NCBI GenBank assembly: GCA_018828145.1
Contig: JAHJWO010000042.1
Location: 124,001 to 188,000, forward strand
DNA length: 64,000 nucleotides
Direction: 5' to 3'
Origin: Alphaproteobacteria bacterium
Lineage (GTDB): Bacteria; Pseudomonadota; Alphaproteobacteria; Rhizobiales; Devosiaceae
Shown: positions 1 through 7,913 of the stretch, piece after piece
Layout of the letters: each line of letters starts with the position of its first letter
How positions within the stretch are numbered: position 1 is the stretch's first letter
Notes under the pieces: model-generated
Database searches by the model: none
What the model saw: only the letters and a program-made list of their open reading frames with translations
What the model was told of the DNA's origin: nothing
Translations under genes and position numbers: made by a program

Positions 1-424
1 GCTCCACCCCGCGCAGCGGCTCGGGATTGGGCACCTGCAGCACGAGGATCTGGTCCTCGCGCATCGTCTCTTCCGGCACGCGATGCCGCGACTGGACGAT
101 CGATGCATCGAGCGTGTCCCAGGTCTCGGCAGCCCCCGAGACGCGGCTGATGAAGCGGCGGATCGAGGCGGCGTTGACGCCATCGTCAGCGCCCTGGTCG
201 ATGACCTTGATGGTCGATTGCGGATTGACCAGTGTCAGCGTGACCTGGAGGCCCCCCGTGCCCCAGCCGCGCGCCATCGGCACTTCGCGGCTGGCATAGG
301 GCATCTGGCAGCCAGGCACGGCGATGGCCTTGAGCATCTTGCGGCGCAGTTCGCGCTTGGCCGATGCGTCGAGAAAACCATAGCTGGTGGCAGCCCAGGG
401 CTTGGTGAGTGCAGCAAGGGTCAT
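1..424 (-). CDS. phnJ: PhnJ, carbon-phosphorus lyase radical-SAM subunit (3' end outside window)
   Basis: Catalytic subunit of C-P lyase, which cleaves the carbon-phosphorus bond of ribose 1-alkylphosphonate 5-phosphate to release the alkane. Only the first 141 codons are present. The N-terminus (MTLAALTKPWAATSYGFLDA, then a stretch ending in LKAIAVPGCQMPYASREVPM) is typical of PhnJ. The Cys-rich radical-SAM region lies beyond the left edge and cannot be inspected. The start ATG overlaps the phnI stop in an ATGA quartet, so the two are translationally coupled and belong to one phnFGHIJ operon. Confidence 0.93.
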   Translation of the reverse strand, partial: MTLAALTKPWAATSYGFLDASAKRELRRKMLKAIAVPGCQMPYASREVPMARGWGTGGLQVTLTLVNPQSTIKVIDQGADDGVNAASIRRFISRVSGAAETWDTLDASIVQSRHRVPEETMREDQILVLQVPNPEPLRGVE

Positions 425-1512
425 TCTGCGGGCTCCGTCTGGCGTTCGACCGCCACATCTTGATTGGCTTTGGCAGCGGCCGCCTTGGCCTTGGCATCGC
501 GCATGGCGTCCAGCACCGACTGGAAGGTGACGTAGTGCGGCAGCTTGAAGTGGATGCAGAAGCCCGAGGCTTCGACGCTTTCGGTATGGGAGAGATAGAA
601 TTCCTCATGCACCGGCGAACCCACGGGCGCTTCCGCCGAATTGAGATCAAGCGTTGCCGCGGCGATCACCTTGACCTCGTTCCAGCCAAAGCTGGCGGCA
701 AAACCGAGCTCAAGAAAGCCGCCCTTCTCCTTGGACGTCACCTCGGCCTGGCAGACCCGCACCCGGCCCGCCGAAAACTCGGTGCCGCTCGGATGGCGCA
801 CCATCACTTCGGCTTCGGCGAGTCGCAACTCATTGACCGTGGGATGGGCATTGCCATAGCCGCGCATTGCCGCATAACCAAGCGCCAGCACGCCACCCGT
901 CTCCGCCCGCGCCAGGCTCTGCAGCCGATGGGCGCGCGAGGCGGGAAACAGCAGCGGTTCCCGCGTCAGGTCGGGGATGTCATCGGGCGCGACAGTGCTG
1001 TCATTGGCCGGGGCCACCAGGCCCTGCTGCCGCTGCCAGTCGGCCAGCGACGGCTGCCGCATGGGCGCCGCTGTTGCCGCCGGATCCACCGATGGCGGAT
1101 TGTAGGGCTTGCCCTCGAGCACATCGGTCGCCAGCACACGGTGGGAATAATCCAGCGTCGGCCCGAGGATTTGCCCGCCCGGAATATCCTTGAACGCCGC
1201 CGAGATGCGCCGAACCGTCAGCAGGTCCTCCTGCAGCAGCGGCGCAGCGACCGCCAGGCGCGGCTGGGTGGTGCGCCAGGCGCGCAGTACCAGCACGGCC
1301 TCGGAGAGTTCGCCCCCGGTTTGCGCCAGCGCCAGGGCCGCCATGTCCTCGTCATAGAGCGAGGCTTCGCCCATCACGCGGTCGACGAGATAGGGCATGG
1401 ACTGCCGGATCGCCTCGACGCGGGCGGCGTCGATCGTGCCCAGGTCCTGGCGGAACAGGCGCTCGGCCTGCTCGATGGCCTTTTCGCCACCGCGGGTTGC
1501 GACATAGGCCAT
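421..1512 (-). CDS. phnI: PhnI, C-P lyase core complex subunit
   Basis: A 363-residue PhnI, close to the usual length. In the C-P lyase core (PhnGHIJ) it catalyses, with PhnG and PhnH, displacement of adenine from ATP by the phosphonate to give ribose 1-phosphonate 5-triphosphate. The family-typical start MAYVATRGGEKAIEQAE and internal RVCQAEVTSKEKGGFLELGF are visible. It lies directly after phnH (the phnH stop begins one base beyond this start) and overlaps phnJ by four bases. Cytoplasmic. Confidence 0.95.
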   Translation of the reverse strand: MAYVATRGGEKAIEQAERLFRQDLGTIDAARVEAIRQSMPYLVDRVMGEASLYDEDMAALALAQTGGELSEAVLVLRAWRTTQPRLAVAAPLLQEDLLTVRRISAAFKDIPGGQILGPTLDYSHRVLATDVLEGKPYNPPSVDPAATAAPMRQPSLADWQRQQGLVAPANDSTVAPDDIPDLTREPLLFPASRAHRLQSLARAETGGVLALGYAAMRGYGNAHPTVNELRLAEAEVMVRHPSGTEFSAGRVRVCQAEVTSKEKGGFLELGFAASFGWNEVKVIAAATLDLNSAEAPVGSPVHEEFYLSHTESVEASGFCIHFKLPHYVTFQSVLDAMRDAKAKAAAAKANQDVAVERQTEPAE

Positions 1513-2049
1513 TCAGAGCACCTCTATCTGGGTGGAGCGGGGAATGCCGATAACCGAACGGCCGTCGACAAGCAGCAGGTCAAAGCCTTCGGGATAGGCA
1601 CAGAGCTGTTCGCGCATGGCCCAGAATTCGGCCGGCAAGGCGAGCGCCATGTCGCGCGCGCCGTCGATGCCGGGGCCAGTCAGGCGCAGCCGCTGGCCGG
1701 AGCCATGGGCAACCTGCGCGACGAGCGTGGCACCATCGTCGGGATAGAGCGCACTGCCGCACCGAATGCCGGCCAGCGCATCCGACGCCCCCTCCAGACG
1801 ATCGAGGAACAGATGGTCTGCCGTGGCCGGATCACCCAGAACCGCGCCGGTATCGGCAATCTGCCGGCTCAGATCCGGACTATCCGCATAGGCCACGCAT
1901 TCGCGGTCGATCAGCGCTTCGACGATGGACGTCAAGCCGGCTTCGGGCAGTTCGCGCACATCGCCCGGCCGGGCCATTGACCACATCAGGGCTTCGAACG
2001 TGGCGTTGCAGCGCGCTTCGGCGGCATCGGGAGGGGCGACGGTCAGCAT
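1513..2049 (-). CDS. phnH: PhnH, C-P lyase core complex subunit
   Basis: A 178-residue PhnH-family protein of the PhnGHIJ complex, with the fold of a PLP-dependent transferase but no cofactor site, as in the family. Recognised from FEALMWSMARPGDVRELPEA near the N-terminus, followed by a PhnH-like ALIDRECVAYADS segment. The start overlaps the phnG stop by one base (TGATG) and the stop abuts phnI, so it is the second structural gene of a tightly packed operon. Confidence 0.93.
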   Translation of the reverse strand: MLTVAPPDAAEARCNATFEALMWSMARPGDVRELPEAGLTSIVEALIDRECVAYADSPDLSRQIADTGAVLGDPATADHLFLDRLEGASDALAGIRCGSALYPDDGATLVAQVAHGSGQRLRLTGPGIDGARDMALALPAEFWAMREQLCAYPEGFDLLLVDGRSVIGIPRSTQIEVL

Positions 2050-2501
2050 CAGAACGTCTCCATTTCAACGCGCGTCGCCTCGACCCGGCGCATCAGCGCC
2101 TCATCCAGCGCCGCCTGGTGCAGCCGTTCGGTCTCGATGAAGTGCAGCACGGCCTCCGCCCTCGCATCACCCGCCAGCGACAGGTCGACCACGGCCATGG
2201 CCATGGCGCGCTCCAGGTCGCGGCCGGTGATCATGCCGTAGCCGATGCGGCCATCGGCATCGGCGATATGAGCCTCGCTCACCAGCACCTCGCCGAGGTG
2301 AAAATCGACATTTTCGACCGTGTCGCGCATCGGCACCATGACCAGCCCGGTCCGGTTGACAATGACGGTGATGTCACCCAGCTGGTCGAGCAGGTTTTCG
2401 GCAAGCGCCTTGAGCGGCGTGGATCGGGCCCGCGCCAGAATGCCCAGGATATCGGCATGGTCGCGCCGCTCGGGCCCGGGGCCGCTGGCTTCATTGAACA
2501 T
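2049..2501 (-). CDS. phnG: PhnG, C-P lyase core complex subunit
   Basis: A 150-residue PhnG, the same size as the E. coli protein. The start at MFNEASG is preferred over an upstream in-frame ATG because it follows an AAAGGA ribosome-binding site about seven bases away and gives the family length. It then overlaps the phnF stop by 11 bases. The core RARSTPLKALAENLL and the ETERLHQAALDEALMRRVEATRVEMETF C-terminus (split here by description) are family-like. It works with PhnH and PhnI in nucleosidase-type activation of phosphonates. Confidence 0.93.
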   Translation of the reverse strand: MFNEASGPGPERRDHADILGILARARSTPLKALAENLLDQLGDITVIVNRTGLVMVPMRDTVENVDFHLGEVLVSEAHIADADGRIGYGMITGRDLERAMAMAVVDLSLAGDARAEAVLHFIETERLHQAALDEALMRRVEATRVEMETF

Positions 2502-3249
2502 TGTCGGTCCTTTCGCTGACCACTTCGCCCGCCTGGGCATTTTCGAAGGTGAATTGCACCCGGTCCCCGGCCCAGGCCGCCTCGGAAAAACCGATGGGCT
2601 TGCCGTCGAGATCGACGTCGGTCTTCTGCACGATCAGCACCGATTGGCCGGGCCGCAGCATCAGCAGCGCCGCCTCGTGCTCTGTGGCGAGCCGGGTGAA
2701 GATCGTGGTGCTCTGGCGCCGATAGTCGGCAATGCCGTGCTTGCGGTAGGTTTCGGTGACCGAAATCCCGGCCCGCCGTGCATCCGCCATGTCGGGAAAG
2801 CGCTCTGCATCATGGTATGACCAGCCCAGGCTGATCGGCAGGTCATTGGCAAAGCCGCGACGGCAGATGGCAAAGACCGGTGCACCCGCGGGCAGTCCAA
2901 GCGCCGCTGCAACCCTGGCACTGGCTGGAATGCGCATTTCCGAAATTCCCTGGCCGGAGGCGGTCAGGCCCTGTGCCAGCAGGTTTTCGCGGAAACGGGT
3001 GCGCGGGCCGATCACGTAGTTGATCAGCGGCGCGCGCTCGACAAAGGTGCCCCGGCCATGCTCGACCCGCAGCTTCCCCTCAGCAACCAGCGCTGCCAGG
3101 GCGCGGCGGAGCGAATGCCGCCTGGTATTGTAGAGGACGCACAGCTCCGGCTCGGACGGCAAGCGGCTGTCCGGCGGCAGGTGACCCGCTGCAATCTCGT
3201 CACTGATCTTGTCCCGCGTGGCTTCCCACGTGTGTCCGCGGCTGCGCAT
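2491..3249 (-). CDS. phnF: PhnF, GntR/UTRA-family regulator of the phosphonate operon
   Basis: A 252-residue GntR-family repressor of the HutC/UTRA type. An N-terminal winged helix-turn-helix (about residues 5-75, with LPSEPELCVLYNTRRHSLRRA) is followed by a UTRA effector domain. It is the first gene of the phn operon and overlaps phnG, so it probably autoregulates the operon in response to phosphonates or phosphate compounds. A palindrome lies 13 bases before its start codon (see 3262-3279). The assignment as PhnF rests on family plus position. Confidence 0.9.
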   Translation of the reverse strand: MRSRGHTWEATRDKISDEIAAGHLPPDSRLPSEPELCVLYNTRRHSLRRALAALVAEGKLRVEHGRGTFVERAPLINYVIGPRTRFRENLLAQGLTASGQGISEMRIPASARVAAALGLPAGAPVFAICRRGFANDLPISLGWSYHDAERFPDMADARRAGISVTETYRKHGIADYRRQSTTIFTRLATEHEAALLMLRPGQSVLIVQKTDVDLDGKPIGFSEAAWAGDRVQFTFENAQAGEVVSERTDNVQ

Positions 3250-3261
3250 AAAGGCCTTCGT

Positions 3262-3279
3262 TACTCATTCGGATGAGTA
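3262..3279. promoter_or_regulatory. Palindrome before phnF, candidate PhnF operator
   Basis: Perfect seven-base arms TACTCAT and ATGAGTA flank TCGG, ending 13 bases upstream of the phnF start. Position and size suit a dimeric GntR-type regulator that autoregulates the phn operon. Binding is inferred; the sequence is not the published mycobacterial PhnF site. Confidence 0.5.
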
Positions 3280-3350
3280 CGGAACCTAGATGCGGTGGAT
3301 GACAGGCGAATGACGAGATAGCGCCCGTGGCATTATTTGCGCCCGACAGC

Positions 3351-3380
3351 GGTTCTGGTGCCGACACGGGCGCCAGAACC
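3351..3380 (-). terminator. Hairpin 15 bases after the cysteine synthase gene
   Basis: Arms GGTTCTGGTGCC (3351-3362) and GGCGCCAGAACC (3369-3380) pair over 12 positions with one G-T pair and a six-base loop. It sits between the cysteine synthase stop and phnF. There is no T-run after it on the minus strand, so it may be a weak terminator or an mRNA 3'-end stabiliser. Confidence 0.4.
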
Positions 3381-3395
3381 GTCAAGCGCAAGGGA

Positions 3396-4481
3396 TCAGG
3401 CGACGGGCAATTGATAGCCGGGTGTCGAGCGCGACAAGGCGAGCTCTTCTGCATCCATCTCTGCCTCGATCGACTCGAACAGCGGCGTCGTCATGTAGCG
3501 CTCGCCAGTGTCGGGCAGCATGCAGAGGATGACCGAGCCCGGCGCGGCCCGCTCGGCCAGCTGGTGCGCGACGGCGAAGGTGGCGCCACCGGAAATGCCG
3601 GTCAGGATTCCCTCCTTCTGCGCCAATCGTCGTGCCCAATGCATGCCGTCCGGTCCGGCAACGGGCACCAGTTCATCATAGCCCTTGCTGTCGACGGCCT
3701 CCTGCAGCACCAGGGGAATGAAGTCGGGCGTCCAGCCCTGGATGGGATGCGGCGTAAAGGCGGGATGGGTCGCCGCCGGGGCACCATGATCGCCACGCTG
3801 TTGCGGCTCGCCGCTTCCGAGCAATTGCGCATTGGCCGGTTCACTGAGGACAATGCGCGTCTCGGGCCGCTCCTTGCGCAATACACGTGCCAGCCCGGAC
3901 ACAGTCCCGCCGGTGCCATAGCCGGTCACCACATAGTCGAGCCGGGATCCGGCAAAATCGTTGATGATCTCCCGCGCGGTGGTGGCCTCGTGGATATCGG
4001 CATTGGCGCTGGTCTCGAACTGGCTGGCGAGAAACCAGCCATTGGCCTGCGCCAGTTCCACAGCCTTGCGGTACATGCCCAGCGCCTTTTCCGCGCGCGG
4101 CGTCAGCACCACCTTGGCGCCAAACATGCGCATCAGCCTGCGCCGTTCGATGGAGAAACTGTCCGCCATGGTGATGACCAGCGGGTAGCCCTTTTGCGCA
4201 CAGACCATCGCCAGCCCGATGCCGGTATTGCCGCTGGTGGCTTCCACCACCGTCTGGCCGGGCTTGAGCGTGCCATTGCGTTCCGCCGCCTCGATGATGT
4301 TGAGGGCCAGCCTGTCCTTGACCGATCCGGCCGGATTGAAAAACTCCGCCTTCACATAGAGCGTGACGCCGGGCACACCCAGATTATTGATGCGGATGGC
4401 CGGCGTATCGCCAACCGTCTCCAGAATGCTGTCGAACAGCCTGCCACGGCCCTTGGTGGTGCGTGTCGTCGAACTTTGCAT
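3396..4481 (-). CDS. PLP-dependent cysteine synthase-family protein
   Basis: A 361-residue fold-type II PLP enzyme of the cysteine synthase / cystathionine beta-synthase family. The PLP lysine is in NPAGSVKDR (about K55), the phosphate-binding loop is EATSGNTGIG, and the C-terminal part carries GISGGATFAVA and MLPDTGERYMTTPLF, as in O-acetylserine sulfhydrylases. The start at MQSSTTRT has a good GGGAG site; a longer reading frame upstream has none. It most likely makes cysteine from O-acetylserine and sulfide. It is somewhat longer than classic CysK, so a side substrate is possible. It stands 88 bases downstream of the histidine kinase gene. Confidence 0.88.
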   Translation of the reverse strand: MQSSTTRTTKGRGRLFDSILETVGDTPAIRINNLGVPGVTLYVKAEFFNPAGSVKDRLALNIIEAAERNGTLKPGQTVVEATSGNTGIGLAMVCAQKGYPLVITMADSFSIERRRLMRMFGAKVVLTPRAEKALGMYRKAVELAQANGWFLASQFETSANADIHEATTAREIINDFAGSRLDYVVTGYGTGGTVSGLARVLRKERPETRIVLSEPANAQLLGSGEPQQRGDHGAPAATHPAFTPHPIQGWTPDFIPLVLQEAVDSKGYDELVPVAGPDGMHWARRLAQKEGILTGISGGATFAVAHQLAERAAPGSVILCMLPDTGERYMTTPLFESIEAEMDAEELALSRSTPGYQLPVA

Positions 4482-4569
4482 GACCGGTCTCCCTTTCGCG
4501 CCACCGGACAGGCCCGCGGCACCTCGCGAGCCCATCCTACAGCATAATTGAAGCGAGAGGCGACTGCGC

Positions 4570-5928
4570 TCAGCTTGCCTGCGCGGTCGCAAGCGGCAGG
4601 AATATCTCGAACAGAGCCCCGCCGCCAGGAGCATCGCCCACGGTGATCTGGCCATTGTGGCGAACCACGATATCCCTCACCAGATTAAGCCCCAGGCCGG
4701 CGCCCTGCTCGAGCGGCACGATGCGGTTGAATGGCTCGAAAATGGCTTCCCGATACGTCGCTGCAATGCCGGGGCCTGTATCCGCTACGCGAAGCGAACC
4801 ATCCCGGCCCACCGCGACCCGGATCGCGGTCTTCCGCCCGCCGTGAATGATCGCGTTCTGGATCAGGTTGACGATGGCGCGCGAGAGCGAGGCGCGGTCG
4901 CCGGCAACGGTGACGCTGTCTGCCTCGGCATCGAACGAGATATCGTCTCCTGCAGCGATCGCCAGCGGCGCCATATCGGCCGTTACCTCCGCCGCCAGAT
5001 CGACCAGGTTGACCGGCTGGAAGACGGTGACGTCCGAATCCAGCCGCTGCAGGTCGAGCAGCTGGTTGGCCAGGTTAGCCAGCCGCGCGACATCAAGCAT
5101 CAGCCGGCTGCGCTCCTCGCCCTCGGGCAGAAGCTCGATCCGGGTCTGGAGAATGGCAATCGGTGTGCGCAATTCATGCGCCGCATCGGCCAGGAAGCGC
5201 TGTCGCCGCTCCATGCCGTCATCGAGCCGTTGCAGTGCGGAATTGACCGCTCCGACCAGCGAATGCAGTTCCTCAGGCACATGCGCCGATGACAGACGGA
5301 TACCGCGCTGATCCACATCGATCCGGTCAGCCTCGGCCGCCACATGCGCAACGCCGCGCAGCTGCTGTCGCACGATAACGGGAATGACGAGGAACGAGAC
5401 CAGCGTCAGCATGGTCAGCAAGCCAAGAAAGATCGGTTCACGGAAGACCGTGAAGATGATCTTGAGCCGCACCTCGGGGCCACCGCCGGTAATGATCCAC
5501 AACTGCCCCGCAGCGCTGTCATGGCGCCGCACGATGGCGGCTGCCGCCTCGGCTGGACCGATATCGACGAAATTGGCCGAATTGACCCGCGGCAGGTCAT
5601 CCAGCAGGTTGCTGGCGCGTTCTGGCATCTCGCCGAACTGCACGCTATTGCCGTCGATATCAGTCGCATAGAACCAGAGATTGGGATATTCTGCCGCTTC
5701 TTCGAGAATGTCGTCGTCCAGGACCAGTTGCAGGCCGCCGTCGGCACTGCGCTGGACAGAATCGGCAATATTTTCGATGACGCCGGCATCGAGCCCCTGA
5801 TCCTCGCTGACCAGCTTGACGATGGGAATGGCGACGACGCTGGAAAAGGCCATCAGCACCAGAGCCTGCATCAGCACCATGCGCCAGGTGAGGCGGGCGC
5901 GCAGCGACGGGCCGTTCCATGGCTTCAT
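4570..5928 (-). CDS. Membrane sensor histidine kinase
   Basis: A 452-residue sensor kinase. A first membrane segment (about residues 15-40), a periplasmic domain of about 125 residues and a second membrane segment (about 165-187) precede a HAMP-like linker. The dimerisation box AAHELRTPI contains the phosphorylated H251. It is followed by an HATPase domain with NLIQNAIIHGG, VADTGPGIA and GAGLGLNLV. The start overlaps the response-regulator stop (ATGA). The pair is divergent from an RND efflux pump and probably controls it; the signal is unknown. Confidence 0.92.
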   Translation of the reverse strand: MKPWNGPSLRARLTWRMVLMQALVLMAFSSVVAIPIVKLVSEDQGLDAGVIENIADSVQRSADGGLQLVLDDDILEEAAEYPNLWFYATDIDGNSVQFGEMPERASNLLDDLPRVNSANFVDIGPAEAAAAIVRRHDSAAGQLWIITGGGPEVRLKIIFTVFREPIFLGLLTMLTLVSFLVIPVIVRQQLRGVAHVAAEADRIDVDQRGIRLSSAHVPEELHSLVGAVNSALQRLDDGMERRQRFLADAAHELRTPIAILQTRIELLPEGEERSRLMLDVARLANLANQLLDLQRLDSDVTVFQPVNLVDLAAEVTADMAPLAIAAGDDISFDAEADSVTVAGDRASLSRAIVNLIQNAIIHGGRKTAIRVAVGRDGSLRVADTGPGIAATYREAIFEPFNRIVPLEQGAGLGLNLVRDIVVRHNGQITVGDAPGGGALFEIFLPLATAQAS

Positions 5929-6593
5929 GATGCGGTCCTCAACAGGTAGCCCAGGCCACGAATGGCATGGATTTCCACCCCCGCCGTACTGAGCTTGCGC
6001 CGCAAACGCGAGATGTGCGCATCCAGCGAATTGGACGCGATCTCGTCGTCATAGCCATACACGGCTTCTTCCAGTGCGCTGCGTGGCACCGTCCGGCCGG
6101 CGCGGCGCACCAGGATTTCCAGCGCCAGCAATTCACGGCGCGTCAGATCCAGCGGTTCGCCGGCCACATCGGCCTGGCGCTCCGTCAGGTTGAACCGCAA
6201 CTGGCCGACATTGACCATGCTCTCGCCAATCTGTGCCGGACGGCGCATCACCGCCCGCAACCGTGCCAGCAGCTCATCCGTCGAAAACGGCTTGGCGAGA
6301 TAGTCGTCGGCGCCATGGTCGAGCCCGGCGACGCGATGGTCGGGTGATCCCAGCGCCGACAGCACAATAATGGGCAAGCCAGCCTGCTCGCGCCGCAAAA
6401 CAGGGATCAACGACAGCCCGTCGCCATCCGGCAGCTTGCGGTCGAGTAGCACGGCATCATGCACGCCGCTGCGGCAGGCCTCCTCGGCAATCTCGAGCGT
6501 GCGGGCATGATCCACCACAATATCGTGGCGGCTCAGGGCGGCGGTCAGTGCCGCGGCCATGTTCATCTCGTCTTCGACCAGCAAAATACGCAT
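5925..6593 (-). CDS. OmpR-family response regulator
   Basis: A 222-residue regulator: receiver domain (residues 1-115, acidic pocket EDE, phosphorylated D51 in LLDRKLPDGDG, conserved lysine in LAKPF) joined to a winged-helix DNA-binding domain (about 125-220, with LTRRELLALEILVRRAGRTV and ISRLRRKL). It is the partner of the overlapping histidine kinase. The 141-base gap to the divergent RND adaptor gene is the likely target promoter region. Confidence 0.95.
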   Translation of the reverse strand: MRILLVEDEMNMAAALTAALSRHDIVVDHARTLEIAEEACRSGVHDAVLLDRKLPDGDGLSLIPVLRREQAGLPIIVLSALGSPDHRVAGLDHGADDYLAKPFSTDELLARLRAVMRRPAQIGESMVNVGQLRFNLTERQADVAGEPLDLTRRELLALEILVRRAGRTVPRSALEEAVYGYDDEIASNSLDAHISRLRRKLSTAGVEIHAIRGLGYLLRTAS

Positions 6594-6734
6594 ACGACAA
6601 TCCTAATCCACTTTTGCCCAGTCTAGCGACAGACATTGCGGCTGCATTGCGCGGCGCAACGTTGGCGCAATCCTGAGCCGTCATTGGATGGGTTCACAGG
6701 CCGGTGCTCGGCCCCAAAGCCATGCGAGGCCGCA

Positions 6735-7910
6735 ATGAACCCGTCCGATCCGCTCGCCAACACCTCCCGCCCCACGCCTGCCCGCCGCGCCGGGAGGTGG
6801 TTCTGGCCGGCAGTCGTCCTGACCCTGGCAACCGGTGGCGTCACCGTGTTGCTGGCCAATCGACTGCCACCTGCCCCCATCGCTGCAACCCTGGCCGCAC
6901 CCGAAACACCCCGCGTGATGCAGTTGCATCCCCTGGAAGTCGTGGCGGTGCAACCCCAGCGCGTCGAAGACCTCGTAAAGGTGACGGGCACGATCCATCC
7001 CGGCCAGGAAGCCGCCATCGCCTCCCAGGTGAGCGGCCTGGCAGAAACGGTAGCGGTGCGACCCGGCGATCACGTCGAGGCCGGTCAACTGCTGGTCGAG
7101 GTGGGCACCACCGATCTGCGCCTGCAAGTGGACCAGCAGCGCAGCACGATGGCATCCACCATGGTCCAACTGCGCGCCGCCCAAACCACGCTGGAACGCA
7201 CCCTGGCGCTATCCGACAAGGGCCTTGCGGCGCAAACCACGCTCGACAGCGCCCAGGCCCAGGTCGACCAGTTGACGGCGGCGCTCGCCACCCAGCAGAG
7301 CCAGGTTGCCCAGGCGGAAACCAACCTGCTCCGCGCCCGCGTCGTCGCGCCCTTTGCCGGCACCGTATCCTCCCGCGCCATCGAACCTGGCCAGATCGTC
7401 AACCCCGGCACCACCATGCTCTCCATCGTCGATCTCTCCACCGTCCGCGTCGAGGTGATCGCTGCGCTCAAGGATTCGGCGCGGATTGAAGCCGGACAAT
7501 CGGTCCGGCTGACTGTGCAGGGCATGGAGGAGGATACCTTTACCGGCATCGTCGATCGGGTCAGCCCCGTCGCGGAAGCCGGCACCCGTTCGATCAAGGT
7601 CTATCTCACGCTCGACAATCCTGACGGCGTGCTGCGCGGTGGCATGTTCGTCACCGGCAATATCGTGGTCCAGCAGGTCGAAGACGTCCTGGCCGTGCCG
7701 ACAACTGCCATCCAGACGCGCGACGAGACCAGCTACGTGCTTGCGGTGGTCGATGGCGTGCTTGAGGAGCGCTCCGTGGAAACCGGCGCCGAGTGGCCGA
7801 CCAAGGCACTGGTCGAGGCGCGCTCGGGCCTGGCAGCTGGCGACATGATCGTCGGCACCGCGCTGTCCGGTCTGTCCGACGGCACCCCTGTTGTCATCGC
7901 GGAAAACTGA
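6735..7910 (+). CDS. RND efflux periplasmic adaptor subunit (membrane fusion protein)
   Basis: A 391-residue HlyD/AcrA-type adaptor. An N-terminal membrane anchor (about residues 20-43) is followed by a first lipoyl half (VTGTIHPGQEAAIASQVSG), an alpha-hairpin rich in Ala/Gln, the second half (ARVVAPFAGTVSSRAIEPGQ) and beta-barrel and membrane-proximal domains. The start ATG at MNPSDPL has GAGG five bases upstream; an upstream in-frame start has no such support. It bridges the inner-membrane pump to an outer-membrane channel. It is followed three bases later by the pump gene. Confidence 0.92.
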   Translation: MNPSDPLANTSRPTPARRAGRWFWPAVVLTLATGGVTVLLANRLPPAPIAATLAAPETPRVMQLHPLEVVAVQPQRVEDLVKVTGTIHPGQEAAIASQVSGLAETVAVRPGDHVEAGQLLVEVGTTDLRLQVDQQRSTMASTMVQLRAAQTTLERTLALSDKGLAAQTTLDSAQAQVDQLTAALATQQSQVAQAETNLLRARVVAPFAGTVSSRAIEPGQIVNPGTTMLSIVDLSTVRVEVIAALKDSARIEAGQSVRLTVQGMEEDTFTGIVDRVSPVAEAGTRSIKVYLTLDNPDGVLRGGMFVTGNIVVQQVEDVLAVPTTAIQTRDETSYVLAVVDGVLEERSVETGAEWPTKALVEARSGLAAGDMIVGTALSGLSDGTPVVIAEN

Positions 7911-7913
7911 GCC

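Noticed and set aside
409..1980. Long open frame (523 residues) on the plus strand across phnI and phnH
   Set aside because: It is antisense to well-recognised phn genes, rich in Arg/His/Gly as expected of a high-GC shadow frame, with no family resemblance.
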